The notes under the pieces were generated by a model. It was not told the origin of the DNA and did no database searches. It saw nothing but the letters and a program-made list of their open reading frames with translations. Shown in pieces: positions 34,976 through 47,319 of a DNA stretch of 64,000 nt; positions within the stretch are counted from its first letter, which is position 1; each line of letters opens with the position of its first letter. The DNA lies in assembly GCF_003265705.1 (NCBI RefSeq), contig NW_020312894.1:5426334-5490333 (forward strand). The letters run 5' to 3'. A program made the position numbers and the translations under genes. The stretch comes from Callorhinus ursinus (taxonomy: Eukaryota > Chordata > Mammalia > Carnivora > Otariidae).

Positions 34976-37900
34976 CTGAGAACCGAGGACAGGGGAAATG
35001 CTAAGTCACTCTTTTGAGCATTTGGAAATCAGACTTAGATTATTTTTAAATGCAATGAAAGTCTCCCAGCCCGGAGACAAACAAAGAGAGTATCAAAGCT
35101 TCTCTAGCCACCAAAGAGAACTGAAGGAGGAAGAATCCAGCAGAGGGAGCCTCACCTACCCATCACCCCATCACCCCAGATTATGTAACACTCTTCCCAC
35201 CCCCCACCCCCACCCCGTGGGAACATGAGCAAGGTGGCAGAAAGTAAGGGCAGTATTTTCCTTCTTTTCCTTCTTCAGTCTCTAATGGCAAGAGAAGGAG
35301 GCCCTGGCTCCCTGGCCTGAGGGGGAGCTCCTTTTCAGAGTGTGCTCTTAGCATTGGAGACACCAAATGACATCCTCCAACCCTGCTCACAAAAGCAGCT
35401 TTCACATGTTAAAAAATTAACCCTGGAGTGGACAATCAGGGCTGGGAAGGCCTCTTTCAAATATCTCCCATCCTTCTTTAGCATTTTCAATGTAAGGAAG
35501 GGCTCTGCACCAAAAGATGTCAACAAATATTCCCCTGTTTTTGTTTATCGGGGAAAATAAATGTTAATTTTCCTCCCACAGGTTCAGCAGAGGAGGTGTT
35601 TCATGAGTAAACAGAATTTGATGCTTCAGAAGATAAACGTTTATTAGTTTGTGAGCAATTTAACTTTTTCCTTTATTGCCTAAGGAAAAAAACTGATTAT
35701 ATTAAAAATAATAATTTGCACAATTATCGTACAGGATTACAGTTTAGCAGCTGGGTCATCAAGCTGCTCTGTTCGCCCTCACGTCAGCCGATGTGGAAAG
35801 GGAAGCTGTTTACAGATGACCTGGTTGTGGCTCTCAAGGCAAAGAGCCTCCTGGTAAACCAACAACCATAGCTGGCTGCCACCTTATAAAAGTCTCTAGG
35901 GCCCTAAGCACCCGTCTGTCACTTTCGGCAGGAGAGGGCTGCAGACCAACATGCTCTCCACCAGGGAAACCGGCCTGGCAACCCTGTCACAGAGGTCACC
36001 CCGCGGCCGCTGTACCTCCATGGACCCATGGCCCTGTGTACAGACAGAGCAACTGACCTGGGAGCGTCAGCCCCTTCCTGTGAGGACAAGCTTGTCCTCG
36101 GGGGTAAACGAGTTACCTTCCAGCCCAGCCTGACAACCAGGTGAGTGCTGATGTGGGTCAATTCGGTGAGTGAGAGAGGGGGGATTTCGGCCAGGGAACG
36201 CACCCATCACCAGTGCCACAGTGAGGAGAGGCCTGTCCACTGTCGGCAAAGCTACTGGACCAAGCCCGTGGGTGAGAGAAGAGCATCCCCCAATGTCTTA
36301 AGTGGCACCCCACATCGCCCACGGTCCCGATCATCGAAGCCCTCTTTAGTCGTGCACCCTTCCTGGGCTTGTTGATCCTGTTTCCCAATTCCCATTTTGC
36401 TCCTGCACACATGAACAGAGGGCTCCCAGCAGCCCAGACCGGGAGAGGATACGGCAGGCCTCCTCCCGGCATCCCCCGGGGAAAAGCACTGCAGAGCGTA
36501 CAGCCACGCTCAGACCTAGTGCTCGTGCTCGCTGTGCAGGTGGACGAGTCGTCTCTCAGGAGAGTGGGCATCTGGTGAGCCAGGGAGCTCCGCATCACAG
36601 GCAGGACCCCCCAGGGCCTGCCAGTACGCGTTCAGATCTCGGCACACAGAGCCGGCCAGAGCCCCCGCCGTGGAGGTGGGGCGAGCTGGTCACAGCAGCT
36701 GGCCTGCCACTGACCGACGAACTCAAGCTTTAAATACTCTTCCAATAGCCAAGCGATTCCTTCTCATCCTGGAAGAATCTCTCTCACAAAAGAAAAATGG
36801 CTACAATGCTAGGCGGTTTGGGTCATGCCGGAGTGACACAACGTCTGCTGACCTACAGTGATTTGCCATTTCTCCAGAGCTGGGGTTGACACCTGGATGC
36901 CAGCAGGCCCATGTGGACAGGGAGCCTCCAACACTCCTGCCTCTCCCTGGACGGCCCCTTTCCTTACGGTGCTGACAGAGGGTGCGATGCTCACGGGTGT
37001 CGGATTCGCGTTTTCTAGTTACGCCATCCTGCCCCAGATGTGGAAAATGACATGCCTTCACAGTGTCTGAGGACAGGGTTCTCAGCGAAGATCCGAGAGC
37101 ACATCCCTCACTAGAGTCAGGCCTGTTGTAGCAAGGGGCCAAAAATGCCATTTTCATACCCAAATAAGTCAAAGGTGCTTAGGGCCAGAACAAAGGTAAC
37201 AACAAGGGGAGCAAGGAGCTAGAAGGTGAGGGGCAAGACTGACTCTCTGGCAGCGAGACTGATCTTTAGTTTTAACAGGACAAGCAGCTCTGCTGAGTCT
37301 CTACACATCTCAGCGTAGTCCCCCAATAAGGTTACAGCTACCACCAGAACTCGAGAGGGATTCCCGAACTGTCCGCACCTTCTTCCTGGGGAGGAGAGGG
37401 CGGCAGTGATGGAGAGTATCGGGGCTCATGCCCGTTACCTGCTCACAGGCTCCCAGGGCTGGTGGCAGCCTTACGCAGCAGAGCTGAGTTCAACTCTCAC
37501 AACTTACACTTGAGGGAACAGAACCGGTCCTAGAGGGAGAAGCCAAAGGACTCGGCCAAGTCATAGGCAAGGAGAGAAGAAAGAGAACCCACCAAGGCCC
37601 ATGCTCTGCCCTACGGCACACATCTCCGGGCCTGGCAAGTCCGGATCTCCCCGACGGCATGGCACAGTGCTGTGTCACATCTCTCAAAGGGCACCGGTCT
37701 CATCTGACTCTGGCAACAAGACCACCGGGTGAGCAGAGGGAAGCTGTCGTGGCCCTCCTCCCACTGAGGACGCAGAGAGTCCCGGTGGCGAACCGCCGTG
37801 CCTGACCCCACAAAGCCACAGCAGCAGGGAGCTGGAGCCACCTGGCGTTTCCCATCACACCCGCCCACCGTGCCCACCTACAAGTCAGCACCTGCAAAAT

Positions 37901-38097
37901 GGGGCCCAAGGGGGCCTCAAGGAGGCAAGCTTCCCCCAGCCCAAGTGAATACAGGATCCCACGTCCAGGTCTGTAACTCTGAGCTAAGATAGCATGAATC
38001 AGGTCTCCAGGGCCTTATCTCAGCACCTGGTTTCGTGAATCTTCACCCAAGAAGCAGAAAACCCATGTCCACCACAGATAGTCCAGGCTTAGGGATA

Positions 38098-38340
38098 AGG
38101 CTTGACCTGAGCCCAAACCTCAGCACTGTGGGCAAGTTACCTGGCCACTCTGACCCTCAGTCTCCTCATAGATAGTACTGGGATAATGACGTATGATGTT
38201 CATCTCCCAGGAGTTTTTGAGAATGAGAGAGATGATGTCCTCATATGTCCTAGTGAGCACTTAAGCCAGGCTAGGTGCTTCCTTTAAAGCTCACACTAGG
38301 CCTCATCACAGCAACCCCCTCATGGTTATGATGGTCATTT
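38098..38340 (+). repeat. MIR
   Basis: 'gtgggcaagttacctggcc', 'accctcagtctcctcatag' and 'gggataatgacgtatg' follow the MIR consensus order (tRNA-derived mammalian SINE). Confidence 0.8.
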
Positions 38341-38369
38341 ACATTGATTCGTTCGGGGAACATTACTCA

Positions 38370-38780
38370 CTGATTCATTAATTACTGAATACTCACTAGA
38401 GGCCAGGCTCAGAGCTAATAGGGGAATATTAACATAACATGGAGAACAAAGTCCACAGACCCTGGGGGGCTATTAGCATGGTAGCAGAGATGGACATTAA
38501 ACAAATAATCACACTAGATCAACACACATATGTACATCCAACAGTTCTATGAAGGTTGCGATCATGGCCCTTTAGGAAAAGCAGAGGCGTGAGAGTGAAC
38601 AGTGGGCCTAGGCTGGCCACGGCAATTCTCTGGGACAACAACTTACCCTCAGATTTGAAGAAGGAAAGACGTAATCCAGGCCGAAGGGAAGGAAGAGCGT
38701 TCCAGGCAGATGGACCAGCAGGTGCAAAGGCCCCGAGGCAGGGAGTGGGTAGGTAAGGATATGGACCAAAAGAGGACATG
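38370..38780 (+). repeat. old degenerate interspersed repeat
   Basis: Blocks 'tactgaatactcactagagg', 'gagcgttccaggcagatgg' and 'gcaaaggccccgaggcaggg' recur in many mammalian genomic repeats, and the arrangement echoes 1450-1870. Family not assigned. Confidence 0.5.
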
Positions 38781-39052
38781 TGGCTGGAGGACAGAGAACC
38801 CGCTCCTTCCTCTTAAGAGACCAAGGGGGATGCAGTGTGAACAAAGGCCACAGAGGCAGCTTTTTAAAGTTTAAGTTTCAAAATGCTTTTGAAATAAGAA
38901 ATACATTTTACTTTACTAACCAGCACACATATAAATATCTGTGTGCAACTGTTTTATGAAATAACACTTAACCTCACTACCGTCAGTAAATTCTGATGCT
39001 TTCTTATATTCTATTTCACTGGGGAAAAAAAAAAAAGTATGTTGGGCATGAC

Positions 39053-39514
39053 TGTTGTGGGTTGAACTGTGTCCTCCACAATAACATGTTCAAGTCCTAA
39101 GCCCCGGGACCTGCGAAGGTGACCCTATCTGGAAAGAGGGTCTCTGCAGGTGTCACCAGGTTAAGATGATGTCATACTGGATTGCAGAGGTTGGAGGGGA
39201 GTTGAGTCCAAGGACTGGTGTCCTTACAAGGGGAGGAAGATTTGGAGACATGGGAAAGAAGGCCCCATGAGGCCATAAGGAAGAGCGTGGAGGGATGCAG
39301 ACAGAAACCAGGAGCGCCAAGGCCTGGGGACAACCACCAGCCGAGGGAGGCACAGAACACGTTCTCCCTCTGAGTCTGCAGAAGGAACCACCTCTGCCCA
39401 CACCTTGATTTGGATTCCTGGCCCCCTGAACTGTGAGACAACAAATACCTGTAGTTTTTAGCCACCCAGGGTGTGTTGACTGTGAGGGCAGATGATTGTA
39501 GGAAACAAATACAA
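39053..39514 (+). mobile_element. MaLR-type solo LTR
   Basis: Starts TGTTGTGGGTTGAACTGTGT and ends AATACA. Contains 'gactggtgtccttacaagg', 'caccttgatttggattcc' and 'ccctgaactgtgagacaa', diagnostic MaLR LTR blocks. About 460 bp, solo. Confidence 0.88.
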
Positions 39515-40765
39515 ACACCCATTAAGCTGCCATCGTGACCCAAGGAAGGGTTGAGATGCAGAGCTCAAACACGCCGTCTGAAGGAGGGAGGATGGAATGA
39601 GAAGACCCAAGACCAAGGCATGAGCAGCGCCCCCACTGAAAGGTCTGAAAGAGGATTATGAGCCTGACAAGGGAACAGAGAGGCCAAAGAGGAGGAGGAA
39701 AACCTCCATGGGGTTCTGGGAACAAAGGAAAGAGGGAGACCGTGGGGGGAGTGGGCGGAGGTTGAGGGATGCAGGCCGACGCAGAGGTCGTTGGAGGGAC
39801 TTGATGCGTGAAGTGAGACACGTTTCGTTTAATGGCAAGTCCCTGGGGGAGGTGACAGGAGGTGGCATCCCATCTGTGACCCCGGGAATAAAGTTTACTA
39901 CACGCAGGGCTTGGATGTGTCATGGCGTCCTGCGCTGCCCCAGGTTTACTGCGTTGGACGGGGCACAGAGTCGCTCAGGCACACAGGACACTTAGCTTTG
40001 CCAAGAGCGACTTGCCGTGGGTCACCGTTTGCTAAATCTGTCTCCCTGGGAGCCCTGCTAATTCTGGGTTTAGAGTGAACTTATTCTGAATAATTGGAGT
40101 CTCTTAAGCAATAAGCATAAACACAAGCTCTACTTTTTCTAAACTACTTCTTGTTATAATCTGGGGTCCACACAGTCCCAGCTTCAGATCATCCCACGCT
40201 GCAAAGCGGGGCTTGTGGCAGCGTTGTTTCTTTCAGTTTCCCTAAAAGCAATGTCTTCAGTTTGACTTAATGCACGAAAACCCCAGAACCCTGCACTCGG
40301 AAAGATGGAGATCTCTGTTTATGTGGAATTTCGACCTGGTTGTGAAACCTGTCCTCTCAGAAGGTGTGAATTCTACACACAAAAAAAATACATATAAATA
40401 GGTAAATAAAGATGAGAAATAGCGTGGAGACCAACTGAGGAGAGGGTCTGCATGGAGGGTGGTCTCTGCACATAGGTTCAAATGCACTAACTTGGGGTTG
40501 GCGCTTAAACTTGATTCTCGGGCTGAAAATTTTAAGTGAGCCTTTTATGCTTGGATATGCCGGACGCCCAGTGCCCGAACCCCCTTTCTCTTCCAGGACT
40601 GAGTCTGGTCCTGAACACAGAAGCCTGTTTGCAGTCATGGGTCACACTGTCCCACACTAGGACACACATGTCCTGCATACTAACACGGTCAAGCTGGCTG
40701 CTAATGAAAAGCCAACTTTTTTATATCTGACTCATATTTCCTGAGTCCCCGTAACGTCAAAGGCT

Positions 40766-40795
40766 GGGGGTGGGGGTGGGGGGGGTGGGGCGGGG
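40766..40795 (+). repeat. strong G-quadruplex motif
   Basis: Six G-tracts of 4 or more with one-base loops: G5-T-G5-T-G8-T-G4-C-G4. As the gene is transcribed from the other strand, the RNA carries the C-rich complement while the non-template strand carries C; the G-rich strand is the template. Confidence 0.9.
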
Positions 40796-43349
40796 AGAAG
40801 TGAAGGTCAGTTTTCAAATGCCAGTGACACCTCCGTCCTTTGCTGGGAGTCCTAGCACCAAGGATGTCTGAAGGCTGAGTCAGATATATTTTCTTATTAT
40901 AGACTTTGATTCCTGGTGGTTATTTATTTTGTGGTTCATTGGACAATCTTATACTCAATTTGGGTTTGACATAATCAGTTCTCTGCACGGTATGGCCCAT
41001 TATTTTATGTTACTCCCATGCACTTTGGGCAAAGTCTCTGGGATGAATATCCTAATTATCTCCCCAACCCAGGTCATCAGGAGGATGGGGAGCTTCACAA
41101 GAGGGAATGAACAGGCAGATCTTCTGACACTGGGATTTTCTATTGTCTGGGGCCACCGTGCTGTCAGCCAGGCAGACAGATGTTGCTGCGGGCTTGGCAG
41201 AGAGGAAGAGAAGGGTAGGCAGGGGTGTGAAGGGTGTGGGGGAAGGAGGGTCCTCAGTGAAGCCCTCACACAGATGCATTTGGTTGGCTTCAGGAACCCT
41301 AGAGCAGTACACTGGCCCAAAGGGAGGCAGCCAGAGGCTCCGCAATGGGTGTGGCAATGGCTCTGCTTTCAGAGCCTGCAGGCTTTCCATCTAGAAAAAG
41401 ACAACCAAGTGAATTATCCTCCACTGTGCTCTGCGTCAGCACCCAGCCCTTTGCTGAGACCCATGGGGTCAATTCCCAGATCACTGGGCCTCCCGCTCTG
41501 CCCATGCCAAGCCCTTAGGGTCTAGCCACTCACTCACACTTCAACAATCCAGAGCATCTCTCTGCTCAAGGAGCAGGCCATGTCCTCTGGGACTTGATGT
41601 CCCCTTTGGGGATTGGTGGTCTGTTGACCGTGGCTCAGTTAGCCAACCTGGTAACCTCCCTGCTCCTTCCCCACCCAGCCTGGAAGCCCCTCCCACCAGA
41701 GGCCTTGGGGCTCCTTGCGTTCACTCGCGAACGTCCATCTGCAGGCTGCCAAGGCACCCGGTGAGCAGTGACACCTCAGGCGATCGCTGTTACTGTCGTA
41801 CCCCTACCTGCCTGAGACCGTGAACTTCTCACCTCTGCGTCCCGAGCACCAAGACCCTGAGCACAGAGCAGGCACTCAAGCCCTTTTCACTAGCACAATT
41901 TTAAGCAGATTAAAACCTTTCTAGGCACTGGGAAAATTTAAGCATTTTGGTAGGATGACCTCAAATATGTCTTATATAGGTTTTGGTATTTAGAAATAAA
42001 ACGGCACACTGATTACAAAGTGTTTGAGGTAGAGACAGAGGCATGACGAATACAAGCACATCCTGCTGCATTGTGTTGTTGAACCTGCCACACATCCTAG
42101 CCACACGGCCTCCTGGGCCACAAGCGCTGGTCTCAGACACAGAGAACACTTCTCCCTGGTGGCCTGTCATGGCCACACACTGAGCCTAGGTCCCTGGGAG
42201 AGGGCCCCTCAGGCTGCACAGGAGCTGAGGCCGTCCTGCCAGAGTCTTGCAAGGACAACTTCTAAAACACTTGGGATGTTTTTTTTTTTTTCCCCTTGGG
42301 GAATCCATGAGAAAATTTCAAAGGGAAAATCTGGAGTCTCTTATTGCCACGGTTATGAGGAAGAGAAGACTCAGAGCTCAATGCAGAAGACCTGCGGCTC
42401 CGGAAGGGGAGACACTAGCTAGCCGTGTTACATTTTCCTTGGCTTTGGAGCCTCTGAAAGCACACGGTTATGTGGGAAGCAAACGTTTTCTTTGGCGGTC
42501 AAGGCCCTCTGTGGTTAATGCATGTATCGACGTGGCTTTCGCTTAGACTGTTAACATTCACATGACAAAAGAAGGTCCAGTGCAAAGCCACCCGGCCCTG
42601 GCCTGGAGAATGCTCAGAATCAATGGTTTTACTCTAAAAACCTCACAGAGATGCCAGCTCTTTTAAGACAGATTTCTGGTTTAAATTCTCTTGCCCTGCA
42701 GGCATCTTGAAGAGTTGGCCGTGCTGTGCGCTTGGCAGAGAATGGGCTGTGCTGTCGGCTGGAGCTGGGTCTGGATTCCCCCGCAGTGACCCCCCACGCA
42801 CACGTAGGTTATTGAATCCACCTGCTATGGCCCAGCTGTCCTTCCACGGGACTGGATAACAAGGTGTCCCAGGTGTCCGGGGCTGGCTGTGAGAAAGTTG
42901 TACGGTGCTCAGAGTGTGCCAGTTATTTCTGCTTCTACTATGGAAATTTCCACCATGAGCGCATTGAATCAAGAAGGACAGCAACCACCACCAGTCGCCA
43001 CCCCTCACTTCATGTGAGCCCTGAGAAGATGTAAATTTGGCAAAGCGGAAGCTTCCCGATGGAGCCAGTCCCCAGAAGGTGCCACCTGGTGTCTGTCTCT
43101 TGAGCCGGGGCTGGCAGTCAGACCCCACGTGGGCTGTGCGAAGGCCAGCTCTGCCTTCCCAGCAGTCATCGGCGGGCACCCGCTTGGCCTGAGCCTTCTG
43201 GTGCATTCCCCTTTTCTGAACAATGGACAGTTGTCTGCATCCATGGCCAACCCACTGGAGCCACCCAACTGAGGAGGCGTGAAGGAATATGACCGGATGG
43301 AAGCTGACCTTGAGGTAGACAGGACAATGGAAGGATTTAAGGTTCTAAG

Positions 43350-43590
43350 AGCAGCACGGGTGAACATCTCGGGGTCTGAACTGCCTGGGTTAGAATTACC
43401 GGGTGTGTGGCACTGGCCATGTGACTTGTTTAGAACATGTTTCACCTTCCTCCTCTGGAAAGTCAGGGTGAGAAGGAAACCCAATGAACAGTTTCTGTTT
43501 TGGTTTTAATGACCATATATGAAAAATGCACTCAGAGTGCTTAGAAAGTCACTGGCATACGTGTTCGATAAATATTTGCCGACACAATTC
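43350..43590 (+). repeat. MIR
   Basis: 'actgcctgggttagaattac', 'ggccatgtgacttgtttag' and 'gttcgataaatatttgccga' follow MIR order. Confidence 0.75.
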
Positions 43591-43829
43591 TTACTCTGCA
43601 GGGATGACATGCTTTGATGTGGCAAGTGAGAGACGCACTCACAAAACATGAGGGGCACTGAGCAGTGCTTTCGTCACCTTCTGAGACGCCCTCTGGAGTC
43701 ACTAACGTCAGGGAGGGGCAAAGCCTTGGAAACGTCAACGTAAAGCAGAGGAATTATGAAATGACACACAGGGACCGGTGACATGGCAATGTGGGAGCAA
43801 TAGGAGAACTCTTCTCTCAAGTCTTTATA

Positions 43830-44019
43830 GGGGCGCCTGGGTGGCTCCGTCATTAAGCGTCTGCCTTCGGCTCAGGTCAGGATCTGAGGATCCTGGGATC
43901 GAGCCCCGCATCGGGCTCCCTGCTCAGCGGGGAGTCTGCTTCTCTCTCTCCCACTCCCCCTGCTTGTGCTCCCTCTCTCACTGTGTCTCTCTCTGTCAAA
44001 TAAATAAATAAAATCTTTA
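43830..44019 (+). mobile_element. CAN SINE with 11-bp target duplication
   Basis: Well-preserved sense copy 'ggggcgcctgggtggctccg' with core 'tccctgctcagcggggagtc'. Perfect duplication aagtctttata at 43819-43829 and 44020-44030. One of the least diverged copies. Confidence 0.96.
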
Positions 44020-44726
44020 AAGTCTTTATAAAAGGGGCGCTCAGAGAAGAGAGAAGTCAGGGAAACCAAGGCAGAAAGAGAGGCCGCAAGACCCTCCGGA
44101 GCACCTAAAGTGTGGAAAGAAAGCATGCAAGGGTTCTTTTTTTCTTTGTCCTGGGCCAGGAGCCATGCAGGACTCAGAGCTGAAGGACCTGGGCAGGGAC
44201 ACGGGGCTTCCGAGAGGTTTGTTAGGATCATCCAAGGACTAGTCCAGCCCTTCGGATCTCCCACCTAGAGCACGACACGGGTGGCCTCTCATAAAGGAGG
44301 AAACCCCGGGCAGCTCTCACTCTAAAGGAGTTCTTCAACAATCCCAACTGTGCCAACAGCTTGCACGAGATGCTTCCTTTCTCGAAGGAGCACTGCACAA
44401 GTAGATGATAAAGAAAAGCACATGTGGAAAGACATCAGAATGGTGCAGAGCAGAAGCAATTATCCTCCTGAAACTCCCATTCTGTGTGGTGCTAATGGTG
44501 GTGAATTACACGGACTCGGAACTCACCAGAATGAACCCGGCAGTTTTAGATCTTGATTCATGGGTTAGAAAAGGCAACACCAGATTCGGGATTTGAAACC
44601 GACCTTTCATGACACCATGATTATCACATCTCAATTTGCATACCAAGTTGGCTTAGAGACTATGCAGAAACGATGCTAAGAATTGCAGGCTCCTGCCCAT
44701 GATTTCGGGACTGGATGCAGACTTAC

Positions 44727-44827
44727 TTGTTAAGGATTTTGGCTCTCTTCGCGCTTGAAAAATTCTCCAGTTGCAAGGACTCCTGAGTGAGGAAAGCGAC
44801 AGCCAGGTGGAAGTAGTTGTTCCAGAG
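44727..44827 (-). CDS. DOCK1: DOCK1 exon, pre-DHR-2 helical region
   Basis: A 101-nt minus-strand exon with acceptor gttttcag and donor AACAA|gtaagt, a near-consensus U1 site. It begins in phase 0 and encodes 33 codons, [20 protein letters not shown] then [13 protein letters not shown], ending with two bases (AA) that pair with the first G of the next exon to make Lys. The sequence is a highly conserved stretch of the DOCK-A subfamily helical region. No stop or frameshift is present. It lies 4.8 kb downstream of the previous exon in transcript sense and 9.75 kb upstream of the next; both introns are repeat-rich. Seen directly: the frame, splice sites and phase fit. Known: the family assignment. 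Inferred: function as structural scaffold rather than catalytic surface. Confidence 0.93.
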
Positions 44828-45004
44828 CTGAAAACCAAAAAAGGGGAGATGCTGAGGTGCTGAACAGCTTAACAGTGGGTCTCAAAATGCTCTGAGGCAT
44901 TCCTCATTTGCCCCCCACACACTTCTGAAATGTTCAGAAATCCACACTCACTCTATGCATGTGGCTAGCCAGCCAGCCACGGTGTGGCTCAGGGCTGGGG
45001 TGGG

Positions 45005-45230
45005 TGCCAAGGTCACAGTGCACGTGCTCAAATTCTACCTCTGCCACTTCCTCGGGCAACCGATCTAACCTCCTGGTGCCTCGGTTTCCTGAGAGGTAAA
45101 GGGGGAGTCTTACAGTGCCTGTCTCCTGGGGCTTGTCAGAGGATCACAGGAGTGAATACGGGCAGAGGCTTCTGGGGGGTGCCAAGCATGCGGAAAGGAC
45201 ACAAGAGTATTGGCTCCTGTTACTAGTGCA
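45005..45230 (+). repeat. MIR
   Basis: 'aaattctacctctgccactt', 'cggtttcctgagaggtaaag' and 'gaggatcacaggagtgaata' fit the MIR consensus. Confidence 0.8.
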
Positions 45231-45484
45231 TCATGGAACCCCTTCTTTAATAGTATATAATTTCTATAATTTACGACTTTTTCAGATACCAAAATGTACA
45301 TAAACACTAGATAACTAAGGAAAAGAGTTGTAAAAACATCAAACATTTTATATTTCAAAGACTTACAGATGATATGCGCTTGACAATTTACTATGAAATG
45401 ACTTTGTTACAAATTTCTGCACCGTGGAAGCTGTCTACTTAAACACGGTAACCTAGATGCGCCGTTATAAAAATGTCATTACGG

Positions 45485-45680
45485 AGGTGCCTGGGTAGCT
45501 CAGTGGGTTGAGCGTCCAACTCTTGGTCAGGGCTCAGGTCGTGATCTCAGCATCCCGAGATCGAGCCCTGCGTCGGGCTCCATGCTCACGGGGAGGCTGC
45601 TTGAGATTCTCTCCCTCTCCTTCTCCCTCTGCCCCTCCCCCACTAAAGTAAGTAAATAAATTAATTAATTAAATAAAAAC
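45485..45680 (+). mobile_element. CAN SINE
   Basis: Sense copy 'ggtgcctgggtagctcagtg' with a TAAGTAAATAAATTAATTAA tail. Approximate flanking duplication aaaaatgtcat / aaaaacatcat. Confidence 0.93.
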
Positions 45681-46129
45681 ATCATATGCATAGATTCCTA
45701 AAGTCACGGAACTAATACCTCTGGTTATGTCCATGTTTATGACCAGCTCAAGAACATCAAATGCAGGAAGAATTCTTGGATCACCGATGGGAATGATTTG
45801 GACATACTCCTGGCCTTTACACATAACTCCTACACCCACCGTGCTTGTGTACCGGAGGACGGTCTGGGGGGCTTCCACCTGTTCCCGGAGGGAAAGAGCC
45901 TGGACAGAGTTCCCATCACACATCCAAGCTCAAAAGGCCTTCCACAGTCTTTAGAAGAAATCTGGGGGTGTTGGTTTTCTCGTTTACAGGAATACCATTT
46001 ATGATATCAAATGAGACAGCTGCAAAAGGCTATGTAAAAATAAGGTGTTAACAGTAGCGACTTTATTTTGAGTCACCTGTGAAGGAAGTGGGAATTTTCG
46101 AGCAGAGTTGTAAGAGTGTGTGCTCTTCC

Positions 46130-46260
46130 ATTTACCTAACACTTTTCATGAACTGGGCACTTTCTTTAGTAACACAGCAGCTCATTTGATCGCTGCAGGA
46201 TTACCCAGGTAAGCGCTGTGCCCCTGAATCTCAGATGCGGTGCAAAGACTCGCCCAAAGC
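46130..46260 (+). repeat. MIR/L2-like relic
   Basis: 'ttacctaacacttttcatga' and 'ctcatttgatcgctgcagg' resemble the L2/MIR3 3' region; cut short by the SINE that follows. Confidence 0.5.
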
Positions 46261-46284
46261 CATGGGTTATGTGTGAAGCAGCTG

Positions 46285-46445
46285 GACGATCTCGAGTCGG
46301 GTGTCCTGGGATTGACCCCATGTTGGGCTTCCTGCTCAGCGGAGAGTCTGCTTCTCTCTCTCTCTCCCTCCCTCTGCCCTTCCCCTGCTCATGCTCGCTC
46401 TCTCATGCACGCTCTCTCTTAAATACATAAAATGTTAAAAAAAGA
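46285..46445 (+). mobile_element. CAN SINE, 5' part missing or decayed
   Basis: Only the B-box half 'gtcctgggattgaccccatg', core 'tcctgctcagcggagagtct' and tail are clear; the tRNA head is not recognisable. Confidence 0.85.
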
Positions 46446-47319
46446 GTCTTTAAAAAATAACATAAAAATATAAGCCAAAAAATAGTACTCAATGCAAGAT
46501 CTGAGGTATGCCAAGTCACCCCACCTGTCTAGCACTGAGCCATGACAGCTGTACTGGGATGTCTGAACTTGAACGGGGTCTGAGGACTAGATGGTAGTAC
46601 TTCTGTTAGGCTTGGTTTGGGTACTTTACTGCAGTTATGCAGGAGAAAGTTCCTGTTTGTAGGAAATACACACTATGACACTGGGAGGTGGGGGGGAGGG
46701 TTAGGTAAAGAGTCCTTTGTGCTGTATTGCCAGGACTGGGAGGCAGCCTGGGCTAGAGCACAAGGACATAGAAGGGGAAGTGGCAGGCAGCCCTCAGGGT
46801 TGATGAGTTCAGGGAGAAGGAGGCGTCTGTAGACAGAATTGTGCGGTGAAGAACAGGATGTAAGAACATAACGTGACTGGTCAGAGCAGCCCTGGAGCTC
46901 ACACCGAAGGCTGTCTCCACCATATGGCACCCAAGCCAGCCACCGAGGGTAGGAGGGTGGGGGCGCTTCAGGGTGGAACAGCAATCCGTACGCACTTCAC
47001 ACTTGGCAAGGGCCAAGGTGCTATGTTGTTCCAAAGAGCACACGGCTGTGGAGGTATGTGGGCATGAGGGAAGCAGCCTTGGGACCTTCCTCATGAAACA
47101 GTGAACAAGAGCAGCAATACGGGACATGCTGGGAAAAAGGAGCCCCACACTCACAGCAGCTACTCTTCACATCCATGACAATCTACCCAGTGAGTACTGG
47201 GTGAGGCTCAGATGGATAAAATGGAAAACTCTAATGAAGGACACAAAAAGGAGACCTAAATATTCCTGTATGGGATGGGAAAAAAAGAAATACTGCAAAG
47301 TATTCCCCCCAATTCTGTA

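Larger units (their letters stand above)
34976..44726 (-). other. DOCK1: DOCK1 intron, 9.75 kb
   Basis: Intron between the exons at 44727-44827 and 34917-34975. Contains a MIR (38098-38340), an old degenerate repeat (38370-38780), a MaLR LTR (39053-39514), a G-quadruplex-type tract (40766-40795), a MIR (43350-43590) and a CAN SINE (43830-44019). 35900-38050 is G+C-rich with scattered CpGs but has no promoter-type island or recognisable exon. 40800-43340 shows nothing I can identify. Confidence 0.8.

Noticed and set aside
40929..41525. 198-codon plus-strand frame
   Set aside because: Long by chance; no recognisable domain, no Kozak-like or promoter context, and low-complexity composition. Would need a protein search to exclude fully.
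42643..43206. 187-codon minus-strand frame
   Set aside because: Longest unexplained minus frame in that intron, but it has no recognisable domain, no splice-site support and composition that fits chance in G+C-rich sequence.
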